Shown: positions 44,052 through 52,884 of the stretch, one piece after another
How the letters are laid out: every line of letters starts with the position of its first letter
Numbering within the stretch: the first letter of the stretch is position 1
From: Flavobacteriaceae bacterium D16
GTDB taxonomy: Bacteria; Bacteroidota; Bacteroidia; Flavobacteriales; Flavobacteriaceae
Length of the DNA: 64,000 nt
NCBI GenBank assembly: GCA_021295155.1
Contig: JAJTJC010000035.1
Coordinates: 1,178,001-1,242,000 of the forward strand
Direction of reading: 5' to 3'
The notes under the pieces: model-generated
What the model was told of the DNA's origin: nothing
Databases searched by the model: none
What the model saw: the letters and a program-made list of their open reading frames with translations, nothing else
Position numbers and translations under genes: made by a program

Positions 44052-44339
44052 TCAGGAAGTTAACTTTTTGCCAGGCTTTCGCCAGCGGGCTAATCCAGGT
44101 AAAGTATCCACAGCCTTTCTAAGCGCCTTCTTCCGGGATATTCCCAGTTTCAGGGCCAGGGCAATATTTCGTGCAATTTTTTCTTCAATTGTGATATCCT
44201 GATCAGTAAAATGACCCTCCTCGTAACAATGGAAACAATACTCGGTGTTTACACTGCCATCCGGGTAGGTTCCGAAATCGGACACATTTCTTATCTGCAT
44301 GCCACAACTCTTACAAACATTCATCTCGGTGGTTTTCAT
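44052..44339 (-). CDS. Small zinc-ribbon protein
   Basis: 95 residues from ATG 44339 (GTG 44342 adds one residue). N-terminal treble of cysteines: CKSCGMQI (Cys8, Cys11) and EYCFHCYEEG (about 34-43), matching the putative zinc-ribbon family PF12674 as I recall it. The C-terminal half is helical and basic (LGISRKKALRKAVDTL). Preceded by a TGATnnnnATCA site, so part of the island regulon. Confidence 0.8.
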   Translation of the reverse strand: MKTTEMNVCKSCGMQIRNVSDFGTYPDGSVNTEYCFHCYEEGHFTDQDITIEEKIARNIALALKLGISRKKALRKAVDTLPGLARWRKPGKKLTS

Positions 44340-44406
44340 CACGCTAATTACTGAGTACGTTTTTTTTGATTAACAACAAGATAAGCTACTCAGAGCACTG
44401 TAAATA

Positions 44407-44418
44407 TGATACTTATCA
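44407..44418 (-). promoter_or_regulatory. FNR-like operator, zinc-ribbon operon
   Basis: TGATACTTATCA. TATCTTGT (44383-44376, minus; six of eight matching TAnnTTTG) begins exactly 29.5 bp from the centre. Located between the DUF1611 stop and the zinc-ribbon start. Confidence 0.6.
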
Positions 44419-44429
44419 GGTTTGAAGAC

Positions 44430-45455
44430 CTACAACAAGAAACCGGTGCGTTCCGTGAGGATTTGTTTCAATTCCGGGGTAGTACTGAAATCGATCAAAT
44501 TAAGGGCCTTTACTCCACAAAGCTCCTCAACCATAGCCCTTCCGGCAATGGTATTGGAAGCAATACCCGTCACAATATCGGGTACAATTTCAAAGGCTTT
44601 CATAAGTCCATAAACGGCATAGGGATCCGAAGCACTCAGGATGGTACACTTGATTTGATCCCGAATCAGTTTTATGGCAATATCCCCGTTGTAAGGTTCG
44701 AGAGGAGAAGCTCCGATTTCAATTATGGCGATATCGGCCTGTTGGTTTTCAATATAGCTTAATAGCAATTTCATTCGCTCTTTGTAAGGAATCCTTGGGA
44801 AAATGGATGAGGGAAGACCAACATCAACAAAATCCATAACAGCTTCCGCACCCACATCTTTTATGGCCAATATGTCTTTAAACCTTCCGGCACCGGCAAG
44901 CTTGGCACCTACAACCCTGTAGTTGGCCTGCACAAAAAGATTAGTTACGATCCGGGCTGAAGTGGTTTTACCTGCAGACATCGAGGTTCCCGTAAACAGA
45001 ACAACGGGTGTTTTAAAGGGAACCATAGGGATTGAGACAACAAAATCCTGCATACGAACCTTATTCCCATAGCGCATTACATGACCCAGATAAACTACCT
45101 CCATCATATTGGGTATAAACACGGATTTGGAGGTTAGTTTCCCAAGTAAGCCCGCTGCAGTAAGAACATGCATCCTCAAATCATCTCCTACTTCCCGCCA
45201 GGTACCTGTGGCTTCCAGTGTTGCGTGGCGTTCACCCAAAGCACCAACAATGGACTCACCACCAATGACACCTCGCATTCGACCTGTGGTTAGCTCTAAA
45301 GTCAGGATATTATTACTCCCGGGGTCAAGGATCTTACAGACAACATAGTCACCAGTATCCCATTGGGTTCGATCTATTTTTTTTAATCCGAAATCTTTGC
45401 TATTCAGATCCGAAATCCGGGTTAAGGAAGTGTATATATATTTATGATCCATCAT
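44430..45455 (-). CDS. DUF1611 family P-loop protein (DgcN-like)
   Basis: 341 residues: N-terminal domain (about 1-130) and a P-loop NTPase domain with LFTGTSMSAGKTTSARIV (about 152-169) and IIEIGASPLEPYNGD. DUF1611 members include the D-glutamate N-acetyltransferase DgcN described in marine bacteria (from memory). No DgcA partner is here; instead the gene is coupled (ATGA overlap) to an M20 peptidase and a flavin reductase, suggesting amide bond chemistry on an N-acyl amino acid (inference). Confidence 0.82.
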   Translation of the reverse strand: MMDHKYIYTSLTRISDLNSKDFGLKKIDRTQWDTGDYVVCKILDPGSNNILTLELTTGRMRGVIGGESIVGALGERHATLEATGTWREVGDDLRMHVLTAAGLLGKLTSKSVFIPNMMEVVYLGHVMRYGNKVRMQDFVVSIPMVPFKTPVVLFTGTSMSAGKTTSARIVTNLFVQANYRVVGAKLAGAGRFKDILAIKDVGAEAVMDFVDVGLPSSIFPRIPYKERMKLLLSYIENQQADIAIIEIGASPLEPYNGDIAIKLIRDQIKCTILSASDPYAVYGLMKAFEIVPDIVTGIASNTIAGRAMVEELCGVKALNLIDFSTTPELKQILTERTGFLL

Positions 45456-46624
45456 GCTCCATTTGTAGGTTCCGTCAATAATAATAGTGTCAGTAAGGCC
45501 GTGCGTTCCAGCAGTTTTTTCTCAAATATGAATTCATGAAGGGCATGTGCTCCGTCTCCCGGGGTTCCCAAACCATCCAGGGAAGCGGTATACAGGCTGG
45601 TGGTATTTGCATCTGATCCTCCACCTGCGGTGGCCTGCTCCAAGTTCAGCCCAAGCTGTTTTCCCTGAAAGCGTGCAATCCGCCACAATTCCTGATTTCT
45701 GGGTGTTTTCTCCATGGGGGGCCGACCTATTCCACCTTCAACATTCAATTGAACATCATCAAGTTGGGGTTTGAGATTTCGGATTTTTTCGGTGATAAAA
45801 TCCCCGTCTTTTTCACTTAAAACCCGAACATCCACTACAGCTTTGCTCATTGGGGCTACAGTATTAGGGGAAATACCTCCTTCTATGGTACCCACGTTAA
45901 CCGTTATTCCTCGTTCATGGTCGTTCATGGCAAATAACTCCTGTACCTGGTGTGATAATTCCACAATGGCATTAATTCCTTTGGTAGGATCCAGTCCCGC
46001 ATGTGCCGCTTTCCCTTTAACGGTAATGGTAAAGCGACCGATTCCTTTTCTGGCTGTTTTCAATTTACCATCAAGGCCTAAGGGCGGCTCCAGTATAAAG
46101 GCTCTGTTGGCAATCCTTGATAATCGCTTTATTATACCCGTAGATTCCCAGCTTCCAATTTCTTCGTCGGAGTTGATTACCACCACTGGTTCTACGCTAA
46201 CAGGAAGCGGCATGCTGCGGATGGCAGCCAGGGCATAGAAAATTTGTGTAAGCCCTGCTTTCATGTCGTAAACCCCGGGACCTTTTATTTTGCCCTTTTC
46301 ATAAGACAATGGCATTTCCTCCAGGGTACCCGCAGGCCAAACAGTATCGCAATGACCAATTAACAACTGTATTGGAAGGCTCTTGTCCCGGTCAGTAGGC
46401 CGGGCATACAAATAGCCTCCTGTTTTCTTTCCAGGAAAATGGACTGCATAGAAGCCAAGAGCCTCAAACCTTTCCCTTAAAACCTCAAGGATAATATGCT
46501 GGGCCTCTATTTTATGGGATGGGGTCTCCATAGTCACTAAATCCTGAAGAAACTGTCGCATTTCATCCTCATGTGCTTTCAGGAAATTTTGTATTTCCGC
46601 TGCTCTGTGGCTTACCTTATTCAT
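45452..46624 (-). CDS. M20-family metallopeptidase (carboxypeptidase G2 / deacylase type)
   Basis: 390 residues. Zinc ligands and catalytic residues: GHCDTVWPAG (about 90-99), GVYDMKAG, SDEEIGSWES (catalytic Glu pair), EPPLG, and the dimerisation domain GKAAHAGLDPTKGINAI. No signal peptide, so cytosolic. Family members cleave N-acyl or glutamyl C-terminal amides. Middle gene of a tightly coupled three-gene operon with DUF1611 (4-bp overlap) and flavin reductase (4-bp overlap). Confidence 0.92.
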   Translation of the reverse strand: MNKVSHRAAEIQNFLKAHEDEMRQFLQDLVTMETPSHKIEAQHIILEVLRERFEALGFYAVHFPGKKTGGYLYARPTDRDKSLPIQLLIGHCDTVWPAGTLEEMPLSYEKGKIKGPGVYDMKAGLTQIFYALAAIRSMPLPVSVEPVVVINSDEEIGSWESTGIIKRLSRIANRAFILEPPLGLDGKLKTARKGIGRFTITVKGKAAHAGLDPTKGINAIVELSHQVQELFAMNDHERGITVNVGTIEGGISPNTVAPMSKAVVDVRVLSEKDGDFITEKIRNLKPQLDDVQLNVEGGIGRPPMEKTPRNQELWRIARFQGKQLGLNLEQATAGGGSDANTTSLYTASLDGLGTPGDGAHALHEFIFEKKLLERTALLTLLLLTEPTNGA

Positions 46625-47232
46625 CGTTTGAAGTCTTTGGGAAACGGGAAATTAAACGTCTGGGAAATCCTGGCGAAACGTCCGGGAGCTACGTAGACTA
46701 ACAAAGGATTCTCTTGAAGCTGCTCCTGTTCATCTCGTTCAGATCCCAGGGCATAGTCTTCATCGGCATAGGCAGCCACAACCTCTCCGGTTATTATGGC
46801 ATAATCGTCAAAACCATCCAATATCTTTATAGACCGGCATTCCAGATATAAATATGCTCCTTCTATAACCGGCACATCCATATTAAGTGCTTTTGCCACA
46901 GGCAGCGCATCCAGCACTAAGTCCGATTTTGAACAACTGTCATTCCGTGGGGTTGCACTCAGGGAGGTAAAAACCAGTTGGTCCGGTTTAGGAAAACTCA
47001 CAGTAAATTCTCCGGTGGCCACAATATTGTGGAAAGTATTGTGTCTTGGGGTACATACAAACCCAAAATACGGACCAAAGCCCAGAGGGGTGACCATGTG
47101 CTTGGGGGCCAGGTCGTATTTTTCTCCTTCTCGTGTTCCCACAATCACCAAAGGGGCAACGGTAAATACCTGATCCCAGAGGGATTGTTTGACATTGAGT
47201 TGGGCGAGTCTCTGTTCCTTGATTCTTTCCAT
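46621..47232 (-). CDS. Flavin reductase-like domain protein
   Basis: 203 residues of the flavin reductase-like FMN-binding split-barrel fold: VGTREGEKYDLAPKHMVTPLGFGPYFGFVC (by ends, about 32-61), NIVATGEFTVSFP and SKSDLV, all typical of DIM6/NTAB proteins that reduce or use FMN. Cytosolic. First gene of the operon with M20 peptidase and DUF1611, with a perfect operator/-7 pair upstream. Confidence 0.9.
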   Translation of the reverse strand: MERIKEQRLAQLNVKQSLWDQVFTVAPLVIVGTREGEKYDLAPKHMVTPLGFGPYFGFVCTPRHNTFHNIVATGEFTVSFPKPDQLVFTSLSATPRNDSCSKSDLVLDALPVAKALNMDVPVIEGAYLYLECRSIKILDGFDDYAIITGEVVAAYADEDYALGSERDEQEQLQENPLLVYVAPGRFARISQTFNFPFPKDFKR

Positions 47233-47288
47233 TTTCTTCCTGGATGCGATTATCTCTCAAAGTTATATCAGGGTACAGATATAGGGAA

Positions 47289-47300
47289 TGATCTTCATCA
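47289..47300 (-). promoter_or_regulatory. FNR-like operator, shared divergent promoter
   Basis: TGATCTTCATCA. To the left, a perfect TAACTTTG box (47265-47258, minus) for the flavin reductase operon; to the right, TAGTTTCA (47324-47331) for the site-2 protease gene, a partial match. Both begin exactly 29.5 bp from the centre, so one operator could serve both genes. Confidence 0.8.
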
Positions 47301-47345
47301 TTGCTGATATTGGTATATCTGCATAGTTTCATGTAAATTATAGAC

Positions 47346-48437
47346 ATGAAAGGCGTATTACATTTGGGGAGGGTAGCCGGTATTAAAATTGAGGTACACT
47401 GGACCTTTAGCCTGTTGTTGATATGGGTGGTTTATCTGGATATCAGACGGGGAGGTGACCTGAACTCTGCCCTAATGAATATCGCACTGATTCTCTTCTT
47501 ATTTCTCTGCGTTGTACTGCACGAACTTGGGCACGCGCTAACCGCCAGAAAGTTCAATATAGGCACCAAAAAAATAACCCTACTTCCCATTGGCGGAGTA
47601 GCTTCTCTGGAGAAGATGCCTGAAAAACCCCAACAAGAATTACTGGTTGCCCTGGCGGGGCCAGCGGTCAATGTGGTGATTGCAATGCTATTGCTGATTG
47701 TGGTTCCCCTCAGGACCTATCTCAGTATGGATGCAGAGAACCTGGAAGCCCTGCTTACCACACTTAATTTTAACACGCTGCTTTTTTACCTGCTAATTGC
47801 CAATATCATGTTGGTAGTATTTAACCTGATTCCTGCTTTTCCCATGGATGGTGGAAGGGTATTACGTGCTTTGCTGGCTTTTAAGATGAGTAGAGCTAAG
47901 GCAACAGAAATAGCAGCTACACTTGGACAAACCCTAGCCGTGGTCTTTTTTATTCTCGGTTTGTTTTTTAACCCATTCCTGGTTCTGATAGCCTTGTTTA
48001 TTTTTATTGGAGCCTATGGTGAGAACCAGATGGTTAAACAGACTACGCTCCTTGAAGGACATTTGGTCAGGGATGCCATGCTTACCCAAATTACTACCGT
48101 AACTCCAACCAATACAATGGCACAGATTATTGACCTTTTACTGGCCAGTACAGAGAAAGATTTCGTTGTAGTTGAGGAAGGACGTATAGTGGGCACCCTT
48201 ATCCATAAAGAAATCATCAACCGGAGTAAAGACCGGAATCTGCTGGTCCGTGACTTTATGAATACCCGCTACCATATTATGCGGGAAGAAGGACCCCTAA
48301 GTGAATTTTTTGAGTTGGCTGCACGTGAAAACCAGCGCTTCTTCCCCGTTATTGATCATTCGGAAAACCTGGTTGGTGCAATTGACATGACCAATGTCAG
48401 TGAATTTTTGTTGATTAAGAATACGCTAGCCCAATAA
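47346..48437 (+). CDS. Site-2 protease family membrane peptidase with CBS domains
   Basis: 363 residues. Several membrane helices; zinc motif HELGH at 59-63 and the third ligand in NLIPAFPMDGGRVLRALL (about 160-177). A C-terminal pair of CBS domains (about 240-355, e.g. VRDAMLTQITTVTPTNTM and VRDFMNT) may sense adenylates. Such intramembrane proteases release membrane-bound regulators. It is divergent from the flavin reductase operon and shares its operator. Confidence 0.94.
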   Translation: MKGVLHLGRVAGIKIEVHWTFSLLLIWVVYLDIRRGGDLNSALMNIALILFLFLCVVLHELGHALTARKFNIGTKKITLLPIGGVASLEKMPEKPQQELLVALAGPAVNVVIAMLLLIVVPLRTYLSMDAENLEALLTTLNFNTLLFYLLIANIMLVVFNLIPAFPMDGGRVLRALLAFKMSRAKATEIAATLGQTLAVVFFILGLFFNPFLVLIALFIFIGAYGENQMVKQTTLLEGHLVRDAMLTQITTVTPTNTMAQIIDLLLASTEKDFVVVEEGRIVGTLIHKEIINRSKDRNLLVRDFMNTRYHIMREEGPLSEFFELAARENQRFFPVIDHSENLVGAIDMTNVSEFLLIKNTLAQ

Positions 48438-48460
48438 CCGCTATGTACATTTCTCAGGCC

Positions 48461-48472
48461 TGACGCATATCA
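48461..48472 (+). promoter_or_regulatory. FNR-like operator, baeRF-like gene
   Basis: TGACGCATATCA with TACTTTGG (48496-48503; one mismatch) beginning exactly 29.5 bp from the centre. This places the start of transcription near 48508 and rules out the TTG at 48500 as the start codon of the next gene. Confidence 0.75.
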
Positions 48473-48520
48473 TTTTGCATTAGCAAGGCATTCGCTACTT
48501 TGGTTGAAAATGTAAATGAA

Positions 48521-49690
48521 ATGCGGTCAAAAAATACAAACCCCCTACCCCAAAAAACTTTTAAAAACCTTCTGGAAAAACGCAATCCTTATTGCATCAG
48601 CATCTATTTGCCCATGTTTAAAAAAGGCAAGGAGCAGAATCAGGATATGGGTCCTGCAATATTGAAGGTCCATATCAATAAGCTCGAAAAAGAGTTAATT
48701 GCCCTCGGTTTAAAAGACCAGGAAATCAAAAAGTACCTGGAACCACTTTACACCCTGGTTCAGGACCGGGAATTGTGGCGTAATCCCAGTGACGGACTGG
48801 CCATCTTTATGGATAAAGAATCCGGACTTCAATACTACCTGTTGCCCGTTTCCTTCCGTGAAACAAGCTACCTGAGTGATCACTTTAATATGTTACCATT
48901 ATTCCCCTTATACCATCAGAACGGCGAATATTTCATCCTTGGACTTAGCAGGGACTATGTAAAGCTTTATCAAGCAGACCGATTTGGTCTTAGGGATTTA
49001 TCCCTGGAAGCCCATGCCCCGGAACAACTAGAGGAGGCAGTGGGTTACGATTACGCACAAAAAAACCTACAATTCCGCACCGGACAGGCAGGACACAAGC
49101 AAGGATCCTTCCATGGCCATGGGGAAGGTAAGGATGATGAAAAATTAGAACTGCTCAAATTCTTCAAGGAAATCGACAAGGGAGTAAAGGAGCTGCTTGG
49201 TGACAGTAGTGCACCGCTAATCGTAGCAGGAGTTTCAAGATGGCACTCCCTATACAGGGAAACAAATTCATATCCAAATTTGTATGGAGAAGCCCTTCTG
49301 GGAGATCCTGAATTTAAGGATATCAATACCCTGCACCAGGAATCCTGGGAACTTATCAAGCCCTATTTCAGTGCTACTTTGGATTCCAAAACGCAGGCGT
49401 ACCTCAACCAGGAACACCTGCCCACTACATCAAATCAGCTATCAGATATTATTCCAGCTGCCGAGGACGGGCGAGTGGACACCTTATTTATAGAAAAGGA
49501 AAGAGATCAATATGGCAGCTATACCGAAAAACAATGTCTTATCCTGGATTCGGAAAAATCCAATAAGAACATCTCCCTTTTTAATAAGGTTGCCCGGGAC
49601 ACCTTCCTTAAGGGGGGCAAAGTATATACGCTGGACAGAGTGAATATGCCATATTCTAAAAGACCATTAAATGCGCTTTTGAGGTTCTAG
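48521..49690 (+). CDS. Bacterial archaeo-eukaryotic release factor-like protein (baeRF)
   Basis: 389 residues from ATG 48521. RNPYCISIYLPM near 20-30, a His/Gly-rich loop HKQGSFHGHGEGKDDEK (about 200-216), LIVAGVSRWHSLYRE near 236-250 and a C-terminal VDTLFIEKERDQYG segment match the bacterial proteins related to eRF1/Dom34 (baeRF families 7-11). These are thought to act in ribosome rescue or hibernation; this is inference from fold only. The eRF1 catalytic GGQ is not visible; GHGEGK occupies the equivalent loop. The next gene follows by 12 bp. Confidence 0.72.
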   Translation: MRSKNTNPLPQKTFKNLLEKRNPYCISIYLPMFKKGKEQNQDMGPAILKVHINKLEKELIALGLKDQEIKKYLEPLYTLVQDRELWRNPSDGLAIFMDKESGLQYYLLPVSFRETSYLSDHFNMLPLFPLYHQNGEYFILGLSRDYVKLYQADRFGLRDLSLEAHAPEQLEEAVGYDYAQKNLQFRTGQAGHKQGSFHGHGEGKDDEKLELLKFFKEIDKGVKELLGDSSAPLIVAGVSRWHSLYRETNSYPNLYGEALLGDPEFKDINTLHQESWELIKPYFSATLDSKTQAYLNQEHLPTTSNQLSDIIPAAEDGRVDTLFIEKERDQYGSYTEKQCLILDSEKSNKNISLFNKVARDTFLKGGKVYTLDRVNMPYSKRPLNALLRF

Positions 49691-49702
49691 CACCCATTAC
49701 TT

Positions 49703-50677
49703 ATGCCAAAGGAATCCATTATAAACTGGTTATTGGCTGGAGATATATCCATACAGTATCAGACTCATCGTGATTTAATGGGGGAGGATAATAAAGACCT
49801 TCAATTGCATATTGCGCATAAAGGATGGGGCAAGGCATTTCTAGATAAAAGGAAACCCAATGGGCACTGGGGGAAGAAATTTTATCAACCTAAGTGGACT
49901 TCCACACATTATACCCTGCTTGACCTTAAAAACCTGAACATTTCACCTGATATTCCTGAGATCAACAAATCCATTCGGTTGATAGCAGCTAACAGGAAAA
50001 GTCAGGATGGAGGCATTAATCCTGCAGAAAGTATAGTCAACAGTGATGTTTGTGTTAATGGCATGTTCCTGAACTATGCCAGCTACTTCAAAACATCGGA
50101 AAAAGAACTGAAATCCGTAATCGATTTTCTATTGACCCAAAAAATGCAGGATGGGGGATACAACTGCTGCTCAAACCGCTCCGGCGCCGTACATAGCTCC
50201 ATGCATACTACCCTGTCGGTAATGGAAGGTTATGTAGAATATTTGAAAAATGGGTATTCCTATAAAAAGGAAGCGATAAAAGAATCTTTACTGGAGGCCA
50301 AATCTTTTTTGCTGATTCATCGCTTGTTCCTTTCAGACAGAACAGGGGAAATTATACATCCTGAATTTCTAAAAATACGTTTCCCCAGAAGATGGAAATA
50401 CGATATCGTAAGTGCCCTTGACCTTTTTCAATATGCCAGTTTTCCCTGGGACGAACGAATGCAACCTGCATTGGAAGTCCTAATCCGAAAACGAAACAAA
50501 GACGGCACCTGGAATCTTCAGGCCAAATTGCCTGGAGCCCTTCATTTTGAAATGGAAAAACCTGGAAAACCGAGTCGATGGAACACTTTACGTGCTCTTA
50601 GAATTTTAAAGCATTATTATCAAAAACCACTATTTGTCAATCAACCTGAGCAAGGTCATTTCCGAATAGCGCTTTAG
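49703..50677 (+). CDS. Alpha-toroid (terpenoid cyclase-like fold) protein, unknown function
   Basis: 324 residues with repeated helical hairpins and Q/K-D-G motifs typical of the alpha/alpha-toroid fold: KSQDGGINPAES, KMQDGGYNCC, NKDGTWNLQ, and ETTLS-like MHTTLSVMEGY. The catalytic DxDD of squalene cyclases is not seen, so it is more likely a protein- or ligand-binding toroid. It is coupled to the baeRF-like gene (12 bp) and followed by dodecin (39 bp), giving a three-gene operon. Confidence 0.72.
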   Translation: MPKESIINWLLAGDISIQYQTHRDLMGEDNKDLQLHIAHKGWGKAFLDKRKPNGHWGKKFYQPKWTSTHYTLLDLKNLNISPDIPEINKSIRLIAANRKSQDGGINPAESIVNSDVCVNGMFLNYASYFKTSEKELKSVIDFLLTQKMQDGGYNCCSNRSGAVHSSMHTTLSVMEGYVEYLKNGYSYKKEAIKESLLEAKSFLLIHRLFLSDRTGEIIHPEFLKIRFPRRWKYDIVSALDLFQYASFPWDERMQPALEVLIRKRNKDGTWNLQAKLPGALHFEMEKPGKPSRWNTLRALRILKHYYQKPLFVNQPEQGHFRIAL

Positions 50678-50716
50678 CCCATACCTTTCGAGTGTTTAAC
50701 CCTTAATATATATATT

Positions 50717-50926
50717 ATGGCTGTTTTAAAAGTAGTCGAGATTTTAGGAAACTCCACAGTGAGTTTTGAAGATGCCCTGAAGAATGTAGTAACCGAGGCC
50801 TCAAAAACCATTCGGGATATCCGTTCGGTTTATGTTCAGGAGATGCAGGTAACGGTAACAGAAAATCAAATTACAGAATACCGCATAAATGCCAAAGTGT
50901 GTTTTGGTATCATGGATATGTCCTAA
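50717..50926 (+). CDS. Dodecin
   Basis: 69-residue flavin-storage dodecamer subunit: VVEILGNSTVSFEDALKNVVTEASKTIRDIRSVYVQEM (by ends) matches the dodecin beta-alpha-beta-beta fold; the Trp that sandwiches the flavin in archaeal dodecins is not obvious here. It likely binds FMN or riboflavin or CoA. With flavin reductase and FMN-binding lipoprotein in the same regulon, a flavin theme is evident. Ends convergent with the phosphoribosyltransferase gene. Confidence 0.9.
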   Translation: MAVLKVVEILGNSTVSFEDALKNVVTEASKTIRDIRSVYVQEMQVTVTENQITEYRINAKVCFGIMDMS

Positions 50927-50957
50927 ATAGAGTACGATTCTACACAAGGATTGTCAA

Positions 50958-51599
50958 TTAAAGGATAGCACTATTTACCTCATCCAAAATTCGAATAGCT
51001 TCCTCATCTGAAACCTGATAGAAATGCAGGTAAAACTGCCCCACTGCTCGGAAGTCAGATGGGGTGGCCAGGCATATTACTTTGTCTACTTCAGGCAGGG
51101 CATCCAGCATGCGAACGGCCTGTCTCGGGGCAACAGGTATACCAACTATGATTTTGGCAGGAGACTGCTTAGCAACTAATTGCACGGTGGCCATAAGCGT
51201 ATTGCCGGTAGCAATCCCATCATCTACCACAATTACGAGTTTGTCTCTCAAGGGTACAGGTTTACGGTTCTTATAATACTGATCCTGACGTTTTCGAAGT
51301 GTTTCCCTTATGCGGGCAGTTTCCTCTTCTATATAAGCTTTAGGAATGGTTTCCGTATCACTGATAACCATACTCTCTAAACTAACAGCACCCAGAGCAT
51401 ATTCCCGGTTATAAGGATGACCGATCTTTTTGGATAGGGCAACATCCAATGGAGCTTTCAGAATCCTGGCTACTTCTGCCCCAATGGGCAGACCGCCCCT
51501 GGGGATTGCAAGGACTACAACATCCCTTCCCTGATAGCTTATCATCTGTTTAGCCAGTTGTTTTCCGGCATCGGTTCTATTTTCGTACAAATAACCCAT
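50958..51599 (-). CDS. Phosphoribosyltransferase domain protein
   Basis: 213 residues with the type I PRTase fold: LAIPRGGLPIGAEVARIL (about 32-49) and the PRPP loop VVDDGIATGNTL (about 120-131). Substrate unknown; stand-alone proteins of this type are frequent in stress islands. Last gene of the operon USP4 / membrane protein / hydrolase / PRTase (1-bp gap from hydrolase). Confidence 0.88.
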   Translation of the reverse strand: MGYLYENRTDAGKQLAKQMISYQGRDVVVLAIPRGGLPIGAEVARILKAPLDVALSKKIGHPYNREYALGAVSLESMVISDTETIPKAYIEEETARIRETLRKRQDQYYKNRKPVPLRDKLVIVVDDGIATGNTLMATVQLVAKQSPAKIIVGIPVAPRQAVRMLDALPEVDKVICLATPSDFRAVGQFYLHFYQVSDEEAIRILDEVNSAIL

Positions 51600-51600
51600 C

Positions 51601-52239
51601 TTAGGTAAAGTATTTTTTAAACCACTTAGTTGCTAAGCGGGCAACTTCTTCCAATTTACCCGGTTCTTCAAATAAATGGGTGGCACCTTCAACTATTTCC
51701 AGACTTTTTGTTCCAGGCAGCTTGTCATAGGCTTGTTGATTGAGACCAATCACCACCTCATCCCTCCCACCTACCAGGAGCAGGGTAGGTGCATTTACCG
51801 ATTCCAAAACGTCCAGAGCCAAATCCGGCCTCCCTCCCCTGGAAACTATAGAAGCGATTTGTTCACCAAAATGAGCTGCAGCTCCCAAGGCAGAGGCGGC
51901 GCCCGTACTGGCACCGAAATAAGCAACGGGAAGCCTCTTGGTCTCTTCTTTAGCTTTGATCCATGCGGTTACGGCAATTAATCTTCTGGTAAGCTTAGGG
52001 ATATCAAATCGGGTTTCATAGCTCTGGTCTTCCCACTCAGTCAGTAAATCAAACAAAAGAGTAGCCATTCTCTCTTGCTGTAAAACGGAAGCTACATAGT
52101 TGTTCCTGGAGCTCAATCTGCTACTTCCACTCCCATGTGAAAACAGCACAATACCACGGGCATGATCGGGTATGGCCAGGATTCCTTTAAGGCTTACTGA
52201 TTTCAAATTTATTGTAACGGGTATTGCTTTTGTTTCCAT
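51601..52239 (-). CDS. Alpha/beta hydrolase (dienelactone-hydrolase-like)
   Basis: 212 residues. Nucleophile Ser in YFGASTGAASAL (G-x-S-x-G), FSHGSGSSR oxyanion loop near 33-40 and the catalytic His in GATHLFEE near the end. No signal. Commonly found fused to or beside the PRTase of the kind that follows it, implying a joint role. Stop-to-start spacing of 2 bp to the membrane protein gene upstream. Confidence 0.9.
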   Translation of the reverse strand: METKAIPVTINLKSVSLKGILAIPDHARGIVLFSHGSGSSRLSSRNNYVASVLQQERMATLLFDLLTEWEDQSYETRFDIPKLTRRLIAVTAWIKAKEETKRLPVAYFGASTGAASALGAAAHFGEQIASIVSRGGRPDLALDVLESVNAPTLLLVGGRDEVVIGLNQQAYDKLPGTKSLEIVEGATHLFEEPGKLEEVARLATKWFKKYFT

Positions 52240-52241
52240 AG

Positions 52242-52856
52242 CTATTCAGTTAATTCAAGAATTTTTTCCCTGTTGTCCCAAACATATAATACGGTAATGC
52301 CATAAGTAACTATCAGAACCAGGGCATAACCAATTGCCCCGAGTAAGGGAAATAACAGGATAAGATCCATTATGGTAACCATGGCAAGGCTTAATAATAT
52401 GATGGTCCAGAAGTTCCAGGAATCTACATTTCGGGAGTTGAGATAATGGGTTACAAGTAAGGCTGCAAGACAATTACCACACCATAAACTCAGGATAAAA
52501 ACCATCAATAATAATACTCCGGAGGGAATACCCAGTATACTGACCAGACAAAAAGCAGCGATTACCGGAATCCCAAAAAGATAGCCTAATCCGGTTGCCA
52601 GTATCTTGAACCTGCTTTCGTAGGTATGCGTAACCATTTTTATCAGCGTTTTCCTTAAAAGAAGATGCAATACCAAAAGGGTTAAAAAATTCACCAAAAG
52701 ATTGAAAAGCCAAAGGCCATAGCCCCAAAAGGCACTGCCCCTGCCGAACCAGTCGTCTTGCATTTGCAGTAGCGGATATAAAATAGTTTCCATAATGTCA
52801 CTACCTGCCAATGCTACGGGGGAGCAAATCAATATGATCCCTAAAAGCTTAATCAT
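52242..52856 (-). CDS. Multi-pass membrane protein, unknown
   Basis: 204 residues from ATG 52856 (a GTG at 52868 would add four). Five to six membrane helices; no motif recognised. Situated between USP4 and the hydrolase in one operon, so probably part of the same stress response. Confidence 0.65.
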   Translation of the reverse strand: MIKLLGIILICSPVALAGSDIMETILYPLLQMQDDWFGRGSAFWGYGLWLFNLLVNFLTLLVLHLLLRKTLIKMVTHTYESRFKILATGLGYLFGIPVIAAFCLVSILGIPSGVLLLMVFILSLWCGNCLAALLVTHYLNSRNVDSWNFWTIILLSLAMVTIMDLILLFPLLGAIGYALVLIVTYGITVLYVWDNREKILELTE

Positions 52857-52884
52857 ATCGTTTGACACATCCTATTCTTGCTCA

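Noticed and set aside
48500-48520. TTG start for the baeRF-like gene
   Set aside because: It lies inside the -7 box (48496-48503) of the operator-linked promoter; ATG 48521 is used.
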